From a bacterium (GTDB taxonomy: Bacteria > Patescibacteriota > CPR2 > UBA1875 > JAJYID01), in contig JAKANV010000010.1 in assembly GCA_021823605.1 (NCBI GenBank), positions 1 through 14,461 of the forward strand: a stretch of 14,461 bases of DNA, read 5' to 3'. Shown here piece by piece: positions 1 to 6,333 of the stretch; position 1 is the stretch's first letter; each line of letters begins with the position of its first letter. The position numbers and the translations under genes were made by a program. The notes under the pieces are model-generated. The model did no database searches and had not been told where the DNA came from. It saw only the letters and a list, made by a program, of their open reading frames with translations.

Positions 1-388
1 GATTTATGCCATACCATTGGGAAACTTGGTAAATAACGTGAGCAGCACTCCAGCCTTGGGAGTTCACCTCGCTGCCAATGGGGCCTATCCATGGACTTTC
101 ATGATAGTTGACCCCATTCCACACTATATCCCTTTCTCCTGGAACGGTATAGGTGCTTAGATAGCTCCCCTTTGAGGTTAAGAAACTTTGTATTTGCGAC
201 TCGCTCATTGTGCCAGAAGCAGAAAATGCACCATCAGATATAACATAACTATTGTTAAGGGATGCTGCATTAGTGTTCTGGGGAGCTAGGAAAAAGATAA
301 ACAAAATACCCAGAAAAAGTATTAAAGATATAATTCCTCTTTTTTTGGTAATCTTTCTGACAATGTTAGTATTCTTTAAAATTCTCAT
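1..388 (-). CDS. Exported protein of unknown function, N-terminal part (runs off the left edge)
   Basis: The reading frame is open from position 388 to the window edge; the C-terminus lies outside. The N-terminus is basic (MRILKNTN... KKRG), then has a strongly hydrophobic stretch (about residues 19-35) and a likely signal-peptidase site after NTNA, so the protein is probably exported. The mature part reads SLNNSYVISDGAFSASGTM, then a segment starting SESQIQSFL, and ends in-window at HVIYQVSQWYGIN. I recall similar exported proteins in CPR bacteria, often labelled hemagglutinin or transglycosylase-like, but the catalytic part would lie beyond the edge and no function can be assigned. An upstream in-frame ATG at 398-400 overlaps the -10 box of a clear promoter, so I prefer the ATG at 386-388. 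That leaves almost no untranslated leader. The gene follows galU but has its own promoter. Confidence 0.6.
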   Translation of the reverse strand, partial: MRILKNTNIVRKITKKRGIISLILFLGILFIFFLAPQNTNAASLNNSYVISDGAFSASGTMSESQIQSFLTSKGSYLSTYTVPGERDIVWNGVNYHESPWIGPIGSEVNSQGWSAAHVIYQVSQWYGIN

Positions 389-398
389 TCGCTCTTGC

Positions 399-426
399 AT
401 TTTAGCACGCTTGAGCACAATGTCAA
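399..426 (-). promoter_or_regulatory. Promoter of the exported-protein gene
   Basis: Reading the minus strand, a perfect -35 TTGACA (421-426) is followed by a 16-bp spacer and a -10 TAAAAT (399-404, 5 of 6 consensus bases). It lies between the galU stop and the downstream gene. Transcription would start near 390-393, within a few bases of the ATG at 386-388, which suggests a leaderless or nearly leaderless mRNA. No Shine-Dalgarno sequence is visible. Confidence 0.6.
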
Positions 427-440
427 CTTGAGAAATTTCA

Positions 441-1322
441 CTATTCTCTCCCAACCACTTCTTCTAAAAATCGCCTAAAATCACCATTTAGTTTTTCGTG
501 CTTTAGGGCATAGCTTATGGTCGCCCTTAAAAACCCGAGTTTATCTCCTGTGTCTAGCCATTCACCTTCCAGTACCTTGCCATAAAGCGGCTTACCTTTT
601 TCTAGAAGAATTTCAAAAGCATCAATCAGCCTTATTTCTCCTGATTTTCCCTCGGTCATTTTATCTAATATATTAAAGACGTCTTCGGTGATTATATATT
701 TTCCTACTGCAACAAGGGTGGATGGAGCATCTTCTGGCTCGGGTTTTTCGACCATGTCTTTAATCTCATATGTACCCTCAGAAACTTTTATACCATCAAT
801 GACACCAAACTTCTTCACTTCATTTTTCGGCACTTCACTTAGGCCAACAACCGGATCACCATATTTTTCGAAAGTATCAATAAGCTGCTTCGACGCTGGA
901 ACTTTACTGTCATAAAGACAGTCGCCAAACATTACTAGAACTGGCTCACCGGCAAGAAGGTGTGCTGCCTGCAAAAGCGCATGCCCATCTCCGAGTGGCA
1001 TAGACTGGCGTACATAAGAAAACTTTGCCAAACTGGAAATCCCTTGAACTGCTTCAAGCAAATCATGCTTATTTTTCTCAACAAGCGTGTCTTCCAGCTC
1101 ATACGAAACGTCGAAGTGATCTTCAATAGCCCTTTTGCCACGGCCTGTAACGAAAATTATCTCTTCAATCCCTGAAGCAACAGCTTCTTCTACCAAGTAT
1201 TGGATTACAGGCTTATCAACTATGGGCATCATTTCTTTTGGCATGGCTTTTGTTGCAGGCAAAAACCTGGTTCCAAACCCCGCCACTGGTAAAACTGCTT
1301 TTCTAACTCTTTTGTTGCTCAT
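441..1322 (-). CDS. galU: UTP-glucose-1-phosphate uridylyltransferase
   Basis: This cytoplasmic enzyme makes UDP-glucose from UTP and glucose-1-phosphate for glycan and envelope sugar synthesis. The 293-residue length is usual for bacterial GalU. The nucleotide-binding loop near the N-terminus is clear (LPVAGFGTRFLPATKAMPKE, residues 11-30), followed by MMPIVDKP. Other family motifs are GDGHA (111-115), FGDCLY with the metal-site Asp (132-137), VEKP (191-194), SGEIRLIDA (227-235) and GEWLDTGDK (253-261). The gene begins 2 bases after the jag stop, with an AAGGAA ribosome site inside the end of jag, so it is translated as the last gene of the rpmH operon. Its place directly behind jag is uncommon, since mnmE is the usual follower in many bacteria. 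The enzyme call is secure. Confidence 0.95.
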   Translation of the reverse strand: MSNKRVRKAVLPVAGFGTRFLPATKAMPKEMMPIVDKPVIQYLVEEAVASGIEEIIFVTGRGKRAIEDHFDVSYELEDTLVEKNKHDLLEAVQGISSLAKFSYVRQSMPLGDGHALLQAAHLLAGEPVLVMFGDCLYDSKVPASKQLIDTFEKYGDPVVGLSEVPKNEVKKFGVIDGIKVSEGTYEIKDMVEKPEPEDAPSTLVAVGKYIITEDVFNILDKMTEGKSGEIRLIDAFEILLEKGKPLYGKVLEGEWLDTGDKLGFLRATISYALKHEKLNGDFRRFLEEVVGRE

Positions 1323-1324
1323 TT

Positions 1325-1786
1325 TTATTCCTTAGTTACAAAAATGCGTCTCTCTGCCCCCACGCCTTCTGAGTAGCTGGTAATACCGCTTATTCCTGAA
1401 ACTCTCTGGTGTGCCAGCATTCTCTCATAAGGATTCATCGGCGGAAGCATTTCCTCCATCCCCGTTTCCTTTACTTTTTTTACCGCCGCATCAACCATGT
1501 TTTCAATTCTTTTTTCTTTATCCTTTAAGTATCCGCCCACATCAACAACCAGAGACGTCCCCTCGGGAAGTATTTCCCTGCATATAAGAGCCATCATATA
1601 TCTTAGTGCGAAAAGATTTTCCCCACGATAGCCTATCAGAAGCGCCTTATCGGCTGAGTCTATGGAAACCTTTATTCTGCCCTCTTCTGCCGACACATTT
1701 GTCTTCGCATCAACACCAAGCAAAGAAAGAACCTTTTCAGCTCGTTCCTTGACCTGTTTGATTGTACTCACACTAATGTTAGCCAT
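1325..1786 (-). CDS. jag: KhpB/Jag-type RNA-binding protein (KH + R3H)
   Basis: A 153-residue RNA-binding protein of the Jag/KhpB/EloR family. In Gram-positive bacteria this family links RNA binding to envelope growth and is regularly encoded behind yidC. A KH domain covers about residues 30-85, with the GxxG loop seen as GYRG (52-55) in LLIGYRGENL. An R3H domain follows at about 115-152, with the spaced R122 and H126 of ERMLAHQRV and then TSYSEGVGAERR. The separate N-terminal Jag_N domain of longer homologues is absent: the protein starts with a short helix and enters the KH domain directly, so this is a short form. The start overlaps the 3' end of yidC by 8 bases, implying translational coupling. 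The symbol khpB would serve equally well. Confidence 0.9.
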   Translation of the reverse strand: MANISVSTIKQVKERAEKVLSLLGVDAKTNVSAEEGRIKVSIDSADKALLIGYRGENLFALRYMMALICREILPEGTSLVVDVGGYLKDKEKRIENMVDAAVKKVKETGMEEMLPPMNPYERMLAHQRVSGISGITSYSEGVGAERRIFVTKE

Positions 1787-2561
1787 TTTTCTTCTTTATT
1801 TTTAAGTGTTCAAGAAAACTTACCTCTTTATGCATTATCAGCCATTGCTGATACGCTGCGATTGCTGTTGAAGCCGCCCAGTATAGCGGTAATGCCGCAG
1901 GAAGACTGATAGAGATGAAGATAGTTAACAGCGGGAAGAGGTAAACCATCTTTGCCATCATCTGTTGCTGAGGATCTTGTGGCGTATTTGGCGTCATAAG
2001 TTTGGTTTGGACGAATTGTATTGCTCCGGCCAAGATTCCCAAGATAATGCTTGGCTTAGCCAGATCTACTATGCCAAGAAGAGAGGTATTTAGCGATCCC
2101 CCTGCATCTATAACGGCCTTTACGGTGGGGATATCTTTAACGAACGGGTAAATCTGAGTCAAAATTCCCTTTGAGGCATCTGTAAGCTGGATGAACGCAG
2201 GATCTTTGAACTTTATAAACACCCAGTAAAGACCAATTAGTATCGGAAACTGTAAAAGTGTCGGCAGGCAGGAAGAAAAGGGATTAATTTCTTTTTCTTT
2301 GTACAACTCAGTCATTGCTTTTTGCAGCCCCTGAGGATTGCCTTTATATTTTTTCTTAATTTTGTCGATTTCCGGCTGTAAAGATTTAAGCGCTTTCTGA
2401 CTATGCAGGGCTTTGCCGGATAGCGGCCAAAGTATAGCTCTCACTACCACGGTTATGGCGATTACCGCCAAACCAAATGAATGCCAAGGCACGACGCTAT
2501 ATACAACCATAAGTAGGTTTAAAAGCGGCTGAACTATTATCATGTTAAAAATATTTCCCAT
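1779..2561 (-). CDS. yidC: YidC/Oxa1-family membrane protein insertase
   Basis: This polytopic insertase helps proteins fold into the cytoplasmic membrane, alone or with SecYEG. At 260 residues it is the short Gram-positive-like form without the large periplasmic domain. The conserved hydrophilic-groove arginine is visible as R41 in VVVRAILWPLS. A charged cytoplasmic hairpin follows (about 55-92, LQPEIDKIKKKYK). Next is the hallmark NPFSSCLPTLLQFPILIGLY (93-112), then membrane segments near 160-185, 205-222 and 222-243, the last containing LPLYWAAS. The C-terminus is basic (KIKKKNG), as is common for ribosome-binding tails. No lipobox is seen at the N-terminus. The ribosome site AAGGAG lies just before the ATG. 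The gene lies 23 bases after yidD. Confidence 0.95.
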   Translation of the reverse strand: MGNIFNMIIVQPLLNLLMVVYSVVPWHSFGLAVIAITVVVRAILWPLSGKALHSQKALKSLQPEIDKIKKKYKGNPQGLQKAMTELYKEKEINPFSSCLPTLLQFPILIGLYWVFIKFKDPAFIQLTDASKGILTQIYPFVKDIPTVKAVIDAGGSLNTSLLGIVDLAKPSIILGILAGAIQFVQTKLMTPNTPQDPQQQMMAKMVYLFPLLTIFISISLPAALPLYWAASTAIAAYQQWLIMHKEVSFLEHLKIKKKNG

Positions 2562-2584
2562 TTGACTCCTTTACCCTAAGTTAA

Positions 2585-2818
2585 TTATTTTACCGGATCT
2601 TTACCACCCTTACTAAAGGGATTACACCTCATAATCCGCCATGTGCCCATAAATGTACCTTTTATAATACCGTATTTTTCTATTGCTTGGTAGGTGTACT
2701 CTGAACATGTGGGCTGGAACCGGCAGTATCCATGGGGAAACTTTGCCGACAGAGGTCCATGGTCAGGTGACAGGGTTTTCTGGTAAAGACGGATTAAAAA
2801 AAGGGCCGGTCTTCTCAT
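2585..2818 (-). CDS. yidD: Membrane protein insertion efficiency factor YidD
   Basis: A 77-residue protein of the YidD (HlyA-like/DUF37) family, thought to bind the inner face of the membrane and assist YidC-dependent insertion. The conserved cysteine core is clear: CRFQPTCSEY (32-41), YQAIEKYG, then WRIMRCNPFSKGGKDPV (60-76), with Cys at 32, 38 and 65. The N-terminus LFLIRLYQKTLSP matches the family's amphipathic anchor. The start codon overlaps the rnpA stop as ATGA, so translation is coupled. Length and position between rnpA and yidC are those expected for the family. Confidence 0.95.
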   Translation of the reverse strand: MRRPALFLIRLYQKTLSPDHGPLSAKFPHGYCRFQPTCSEYTYQAIEKYGIIKGTFMGTWRIMRCNPFSKGGKDPVK

Positions 2819-3156
2819 TTTGAGAGCCCTCCTTTAACAAGTGCTTTCTTTAGCTCAGCCTTTGCTGTCTCTAGCTTCATTGGTGTATTTGTTTTTTTTA
2901 CAAAGAGAACAACGTCATAGCCGGGAACAATGTTGCCATAAATGTCCTTAACAGCCTCTCGAAATATCCTCTTGGCCTTATTTCTCTCGACTGCTTTTTT
3001 AGAAAACTTCTTGCCAACCACCACGCCAACCCGGCTTAGATCTAGTCGATTTGCGGCAAAATTTAAATTAAAAGCCTCCGCACCTACTCTCTTACCTCTT
3101 TGGTAGACACGCTCAAAATCACGGTTTTTAACTAGTCGCTTTTCCCGTGATAACAT
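2815..3156 (-). CDS. rnpA: Ribonuclease P protein component
   Basis: The protein subunit of RNase P, which helps the catalytic RNA bind precursor tRNA and mature its 5' end. The 113-residue length is typical. The N-terminus LSREKRLVKNRDFERVYQRG is the classic RnpA opening. GVVVGKKFSKKAVERNKAKR (44-63) carries the RNR-like helix, here RNKAKR in place of the usual RNRLKR, and YDVVLFVK follows near 84-91. A strong AAGGGGG ribosome site precedes the ATG, 9 bases after the rpmH stop. It ends in TGA, which shows that UGA is a true stop in this genome. The RNase P RNA gene is not in this window. Confidence 0.95.
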   Translation of the reverse strand: MLSREKRLVKNRDFERVYQRGKRVGAEAFNLNFAANRLDLSRVGVVVGKKFSKKAVERNKAKRIFREAVKDIYGNIVPGYDVVLFVKKTNTPMKLETAKAELKKALVKGGLSK

Positions 3157-3165
3157 AAATCCCCC

Positions 3166-3300
3166 TTAGGCCGTTAGCTTGGCTCTGCCTTTTTGTCTTC
3201 TTCTGGCCAAGACATTACGTCCTGACTTTGTAGCCATCCTTTTTAAGAATCCGTGCCTTTTTTTCACTTTTGCCGATTTCGGCTGGAATGTTCTTTTCAC
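3166..3300 (-). CDS. rpmH: Large ribosomal subunit protein bL34
   Basis: A 44-residue basic ribosomal protein; I translated it directly. It starts VKRTFQPKSAKVKKRHGFLK, continues RMATKSGRNVLARRRQKGR and ends AKLTA before TAA. This matches the bL34 signature (KRT-QP, HGF--RM-T--GR-VL--RR-KGR) from end to end. The start is a GTG: no in-frame ATG precedes it, AGGAG lies 4 bases upstream, and the first residues align with the family N-terminus. As usual it is the first gene of the rnpA/yidC operon and diverges from dnaA. Confidence 0.95.
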   Translation of the reverse strand: MKRTFQPKSAKVKKRHGFLKRMATKSGRNVLARRRQKGRAKLTA

Positions 3301-3343
3301 TTCTCTCTCCTTTTTCTTGATTTTTCAGTCTTTTGACTTACCC

Positions 3344-3372
3344 AGTGTAGCCTAAAATCCGGCTCCCGTCAA
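3344..3372 (-). promoter_or_regulatory. Promoter of the rpmH-rnpA-yidD-yidC-jag-galU operon
   Basis: On the minus strand, a -35 TTGACG (3367-3372, 5 of 6) is separated by exactly 17 bp from a -10 TACACT (3344-3349, 4 of 6). Transcription would start near 3337, about 37 bases before the rpmH GTG. It sits in the divergent dnaA/rpmH spacer and is well placed to drive the whole leftward operon. Confidence 0.65.
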
Positions 3373-3398
3373 TCAGACCGCTTTCCAGGCCCTTAGTA

Positions 3399-3407
3399 TG
3401 TGGACAA
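3399..3407 (-). promoter_or_regulatory. DnaA-box-like site (one mismatch)
   Basis: The plus strand reads TGTGGACAA, so the minus strand is TTGTCCACA, one base away from the general DnaA-box consensus TTWTNCACA. It lies in the dnaA/rpmH spacer 21 bases before a better box. A single 9-mer with a mismatch can occur by chance; its position gives it weight. Confidence 0.4.
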
Positions 3408-3427
3408 AAAGACCCCCTAAATTCCCC

Positions 3428-3456
3428 TTGTGTATAACTCTGTTTTCCGCTATACT
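3428..3456 (+). promoter_or_regulatory. Probable dnaA promoter with a DnaA box over the -35 region
   Basis: A -10 TATACT (3451-3456, 5 of 6) lies 17 bp after TTGTGT (3428-3433), a weak -35 that keeps only TTG. The 9-mer TGTGTATAA at 3429-3437 fits the DnaA-box consensus (TTATACACA on the minus strand) and overlaps this -35. DnaA bound there could compete with RNA polymerase, the known form of dnaA autoregulation in several bacteria. The leader would be about 115 bases. The regulatory role is inferred. Confidence 0.5.
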
Positions 3457-3576
3457 TTCTACAAGCAAGCAGGCGGGTGAACGCAAACTGATAACATGAA
3501 TTTTTATTTACGTGGTGCATGAGAGTGCAGACGTATTTATTTTTCTGACTCAAAAATAACTAATGGAAGGTGGCTT

Positions 3577-4926
3577 ATGGACAACAAGAGTTTATGGCAA
3601 GCAGCTTTGGGAGAACTGGAGCTGACCCTATCAAAGGCCAACTTTACAACATGGTTTAAGGATACGGATATAATTTCCCATGAAAACGGCGAGATTATTA
3701 TCAGTGTGCCAAACGTTTTCACCAAGGAATGGCTGGAAAACAAATATAATGCCCGAATTAAAGAGACCCTAGAACATCTCACGGGTCCACTTTCAAAGGT
3801 TACTTATAAAGTCGGGAGTCCCAAGTCTTTAAAGGCGGAGATAGTTGAATCAGTGCCGCTTGAAACCATTGCCATCGAAGAAGATGAAGTCCCTGAAGTA
3901 CTCGACAGCTTAAACCCTAAGTATATATTTGACAGCTTTGTTGTCGGTGAGACAAACAAGCTGGCTTCTGCTGCCTGCCAGTCCGTGGCAAAAAAGCCGG
4001 GCGCTGCATATAACCCGCTTTTTGTTTACGGCGGGGTTGGCCTCGGGAAAACTCATCTTATCCAAGCCATCGGAAATGAAATCAAGAAATCAAGTCCGAA
4101 GAAAAAGGTGGAGTATGTAACAAGCGAGAAATTCACAAGTGACTTCATCAGCTCCATTTCCAACAAAAAAGTGAACTCCTTCAAGGATAAATATAGAAAG
4201 ATCGATGTTTTGATAGTCGATGATATGCAGTTTCTGGCCGGAAAAGAGCAGACCCAGGAAGAATTTTTCCATACTTTTAATGCTCTGCATCAGGGCAATA
4301 AACAAGTTATTTTGGCTAGTGACCGTCCACCAAAGGCAATCCCAACCCTAGAAGACCGCCTAAGATCCCGGTTTGAGTGGGGGCTTTTGGTAGACATTCA
4401 GCCGCCGGAGATAGAAACAAGAATAGCGATTTTACAGAAAAAAGCGATGCTAAAAGGCTATGAGCTGCCACTTGAGATATATGATTACATCGCCAGGAAT
4501 ATCCAGCACAATGTGAGAGAGCTGGAAGGCGCTCTAAACAGAATCATCGCTTACTCGGAGCTAAATAATAAAAAGCCCGACATGGTGCTGGCTCAGAATG
4601 TCCTAGGCAATCTGCTTTCTAATCCAAAAAGGAAGGCTTTGACCGGAAGAAAGATTATGGAAAAGGTAGCCGACTTTTTTGATATTTCAATCAATGACAT
4701 TCTGAGCAAAAAGAGAGACAAGGAAATAGTTTTGCCAAGACAAATTGCGATGTATTTGATGAGAGAAGAGTTAAGTCTGTCTTATCCTAAGATATCTAGA
4801 GAGGCCGGTAAGAATGACCACACAACAGCCATGCATGCCTGTACGAAGATTGAAAAAGAAATGGACAAGGATGAGCCGCTTAGGCACAATATCAACTTAA
4901 TTCGGGAGCGTCTGTATATTGGCTAA
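3577..4926 (+). CDS. dnaA: Chromosomal replication initiator protein DnaA
   Basis: DnaA binds DnaA boxes at oriC, oligomerises with ATP, melts the DNA unwinding element and starts helicase loading. At 449 residues it is a normal length with a short linker. Domain I covers about residues 1-80 (LWQAALGELE, FTTWFKDT). The acidic linker is near 90-110. The AAA+ domain starts near NPKYIFDSFVVG and has Walker A GGVGLGKT (152-159), Walker B VDDMQF (214-219) and the DRPPK/LEDRLRSRFEWGL arginine-finger region. Domain IV carries the DNA-binding signature as NDHTTAMHA (413-421). The start has a GGAAGGTGG ribosome site 3-4 bases upstream. A DnaA-box-like site overlaps its probable promoter. Confidence 0.98.
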   Translation: MDNKSLWQAALGELELTLSKANFTTWFKDTDIISHENGEIIISVPNVFTKEWLENKYNARIKETLEHLTGPLSKVTYKVGSPKSLKAEIVESVPLETIAIEEDEVPEVLDSLNPKYIFDSFVVGETNKLASAACQSVAKKPGAAYNPLFVYGGVGLGKTHLIQAIGNEIKKSSPKKKVEYVTSEKFTSDFISSISNKKVNSFKDKYRKIDVLIVDDMQFLAGKEQTQEEFFHTFNALHQGNKQVILASDRPPKAIPTLEDRLRSRFEWGLLVDIQPPEIETRIAILQKKAMLKGYELPLEIYDYIARNIQHNVRELEGALNRIIAYSELNNKKPDMVLAQNVLGNLLSNPKRKALTGRKIMEKVADFFDISINDILSKKRDKEIVLPRQIAMYLMREELSLSYPKISREAGKNDHTTAMHACTKIEKEMDKDEPLRHNINLIRERLYIG

Positions 4927-4946
4927 TGTGGAAAAGCCACTTTTTT
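4920..4946 (+). terminator. Possible weak intrinsic terminator after dnaA
   Basis: The arms TGGCT (4920-4924) and AGCCA (4935-4939) can pair, followed by one C and six T. An alternative 4-bp stem GTGG/CCAC sits inside the same stretch. The stem is short and the loop contains a DnaA-box-like 9-mer, so either a weak terminator or coincidence is possible. Confidence 0.3.
4927..4935 (-). promoter_or_regulatory. DnaA box candidate (full consensus match)
   Basis: The plus strand reads TGTGGAAAA, so the minus strand TTTTCCACA fits TTWTNCACA fully. It directly follows the dnaA stop and is the first of a pair spaced 21 bp apart, about two helical turns, in the same orientation. Confidence 0.5.
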
Positions 4947-4947
4947 C

Positions 4948-4956
4948 TGTGGAGAA
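4948..4956 (-). promoter_or_regulatory. DnaA-box-like site (one mismatch)
   Basis: The plus strand reads TGTGGAGAA, one mismatch from TGTGNAWAA. It lies 21 bp after the previous box in the same orientation, just before the A/T-rich stretch, which suits cooperative DnaA loading towards an unwinding element. Confidence 0.4.
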
Positions 4957-5114
4957 ACAGCGAAAATAGTGTTCACTAGTTAGGGAGTATGAACAGTTAC
5001 AAAAATTATTTTAAACAGGAAAAATTTGCTATACCCAAGATAAGACACTTCGAAAACCCATCAAAAACACAGTCAAAAATATCAAAATTAAGATTAAAAA
5101 AGAGGTTTTAAACA

Positions 5115-5123
5115 GTTTGCACA
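5115..5123 (+). promoter_or_regulatory. DnaA-box-like site (one mismatch, opposite orientation)
   Basis: The plus strand reads GTTTGCACA, matching TTWTNCACA except at the first base. It is the only box here in the plus orientation and abuts the second copy of the TTTTAAACAG repeat. Confidence 0.3.
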
Positions 5124-5166
5124 GACACTATAACAACAAATACTATATTATTAAAATAAAGAAACT

Positions 5167-5172
5167 TATAAT
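5167..5172 (+). promoter_or_regulatory. Candidate -10 element for dnaN
   Basis: A perfect TATAAT lies 52 bases before the dnaN ATG, which would give a leader of about 45 bases. No good -35 is found at 16-18 bp spacing (the bases there are TATATT). In such A/T-rich DNA the hexamer may be chance. A one-mismatch DnaA-box-like 9-mer, TGGGGATAA (5188-5196), would fall just downstream of the start. Confidence 0.35.
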
Positions 5173-5223
5173 TAGTTAAACTGGCCTTGGGGATAACCAA
5201 AAGATTTTAAAAGGAGACAAGTT

Positions 5224-6330
5224 ATGAAAATCACAATATTGAAAGAAAACTTATCAAAGGGATTAAATGTTATTGGAAGAATAGTTTCAACTCGGGGTAG
5301 TTTAGAAGTTTTAAGTAATATTCTGATAAAAACAGACAAGGGTAGAGTTTGTTTGTCGGCGACTAATCTGGAAGTGGGAATAAACTATATGGTTGGGGCG
5401 AAGGTTGAGAAAGAAGGGGCAATAACTGTTCCGGCTAGACTTTTTACAGAGTTCATTAATTCTCTTCCTGGAGAAAAAATCACATTAGAGTTAGAAGGTG
5501 ACACACTTCATTCAAAGGCTGATAATTATGAAGCCAATATTAAGGGCATCTCTGCTGATGAATTTCCATTAATACCGGAAATTAAAACTAATAAGGTGTT
5601 CTCATTAAAAAATTCCGCATTAAGAGAAGCTATAAATTTGGTCGGATTTGCCGCAGCCATGGATGATACGAGACCGGTGCTTGCCGGTGTTTATATGAAA
5701 ATAGATGGTTCAAAAGTTACTTTGGCAACAACTGATAGTTATAGGTTGGCCGAAAAGGTTATTGATCTGGGGAATGAAAAAGCTAAAAAGACAGAGATTA
5801 TTATTCCGGCAAAGACATTGCTTGAGCTTGGAAGAATATTGGGCGAGCTGGACAGTAATGAAGTAGTGAAGGTTTACCTCTCTGAGAGCCAGATTCTTTT
5901 TGAAGCTAACGGACTAGACTTTATTTCCAGATTAATAGAAGGGCAGTTCCCAAACTATAAACAGATTATTCCGGAAAACTCAGACACGAAAGCAAAAGTT
6001 TCTAAGGATGAGCTTGCCAGTGCGGTAAAAATAGCCAGTCTTTTTGCCAGAGAGAATGCAAACAGCATTAAAGTAGCCGTGAAATCAAAAGGCAAGGTAG
6101 AAGTTGACTCCGGCGGGTCTCAAGTCGGCGACAATACGGCAAAGATTACCGCTGTAGTTACGGGAAAAGATACAGAAGCATCATTTAACGGCAAATACAT
6201 TATGGATGCGCTAAATGCCATCCGGGAATCAGATATAAATCTTGAAATAAGCGGCAAACTAAACCCGGGCGTTATCAAAACCACCAAGGATAAAAATTAC
6301 ATCTATATAATAATGCCACTTAGAAACTAG
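5224..6330 (+). CDS. dnaN: DNA polymerase III beta sliding clamp
   Basis: The clamp forms a dimeric ring on DNA and tethers polymerase III and repair proteins. At 368 residues it has the normal three-domain length. The N-terminus MKITILKENLSKGLNVIGRI with SNILIKTDKGRVCLSATNLE (41-60) is the standard first domain. The central part contains ISADEFPLIPEI and DDTRPVLAGVYMKIDG, then LATTDSYRLAEK. The end YIYIIMPLRN carries the conserved C-terminal MPL/MPM-R strand. An AAGGAG ribosome site lies 7 bases before the ATG. It follows the putative oriC and is almost contiguous with recF (3-base gap), so clamp and RecF are probably co-translated. Confidence 0.97.
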   Translation: MKITILKENLSKGLNVIGRIVSTRGSLEVLSNILIKTDKGRVCLSATNLEVGINYMVGAKVEKEGAITVPARLFTEFINSLPGEKITLELEGDTLHSKADNYEANIKGISADEFPLIPEIKTNKVFSLKNSALREAINLVGFAAAMDDTRPVLAGVYMKIDGSKVTLATTDSYRLAEKVIDLGNEKAKKTEIIIPAKTLLELGRILGELDSNEVVKVYLSESQILFEANGLDFISRLIEGQFPNYKQIIPENSDTKAKVSKDELASAVKIASLFARENANSIKVAVKSKGKVEVDSGGSQVGDNTAKITAVVTGKDTEASFNGKYIMDALNAIRESDINLEISGKLNPGVIKTTKDKNYIYIIMPLRN

Positions 6331-6333
6331 GTC

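Larger units (their letters stand above)
4927..5223 (+). other. Putative oriC: A/T-rich dnaA-dnaN spacer
   Basis: This spacer of about 300 bases has no convincing gene. Its left end carries two DnaA-box-like 9-mers (4927-4935 and 4948-4956). The middle, about 5000-5180, is conspicuously A/T-rich, as expected of an unwinding element. Two more one-mismatch boxes lie at 5115-5123 and 5188-5196. There is also a 10-bp direct repeat TTTTAAACAG (5009-5018 and 5106-5115) and a small inverted repeat TAGTG-TT-CACTA (4967-4978). Genes point away on both sides, towards galU and towards recF, as around many bacterial origins. The dnaA/rpmH spacer with its two boxes may be part of a bipartite origin. The exact site is not provable by reading. 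Confidence 0.55.

Noticed and set aside
415..450. Hairpin GAGAA/TTCTC after galU as a terminator
   Set aside because: The stem is 5 weak pairs with a loop of about 9 bases and no following T-run on the minus strand; it also merges into the next promoter.
2815..2817. Possible UGA recoding as in Gracilibacteria/Absconditabacteria
   Set aside because: rnpA ends at TGA at its expected C-terminus and the next start overlaps it as ATGA; no conserved gene needs UGA read-through.
3338..3553. 71-codon minus-strand open frame in the dnaA/rpmH spacer
   Set aside because: It overlaps both divergent promoters and DnaA-box-like sites, and its composition does not resemble a protein family I know.
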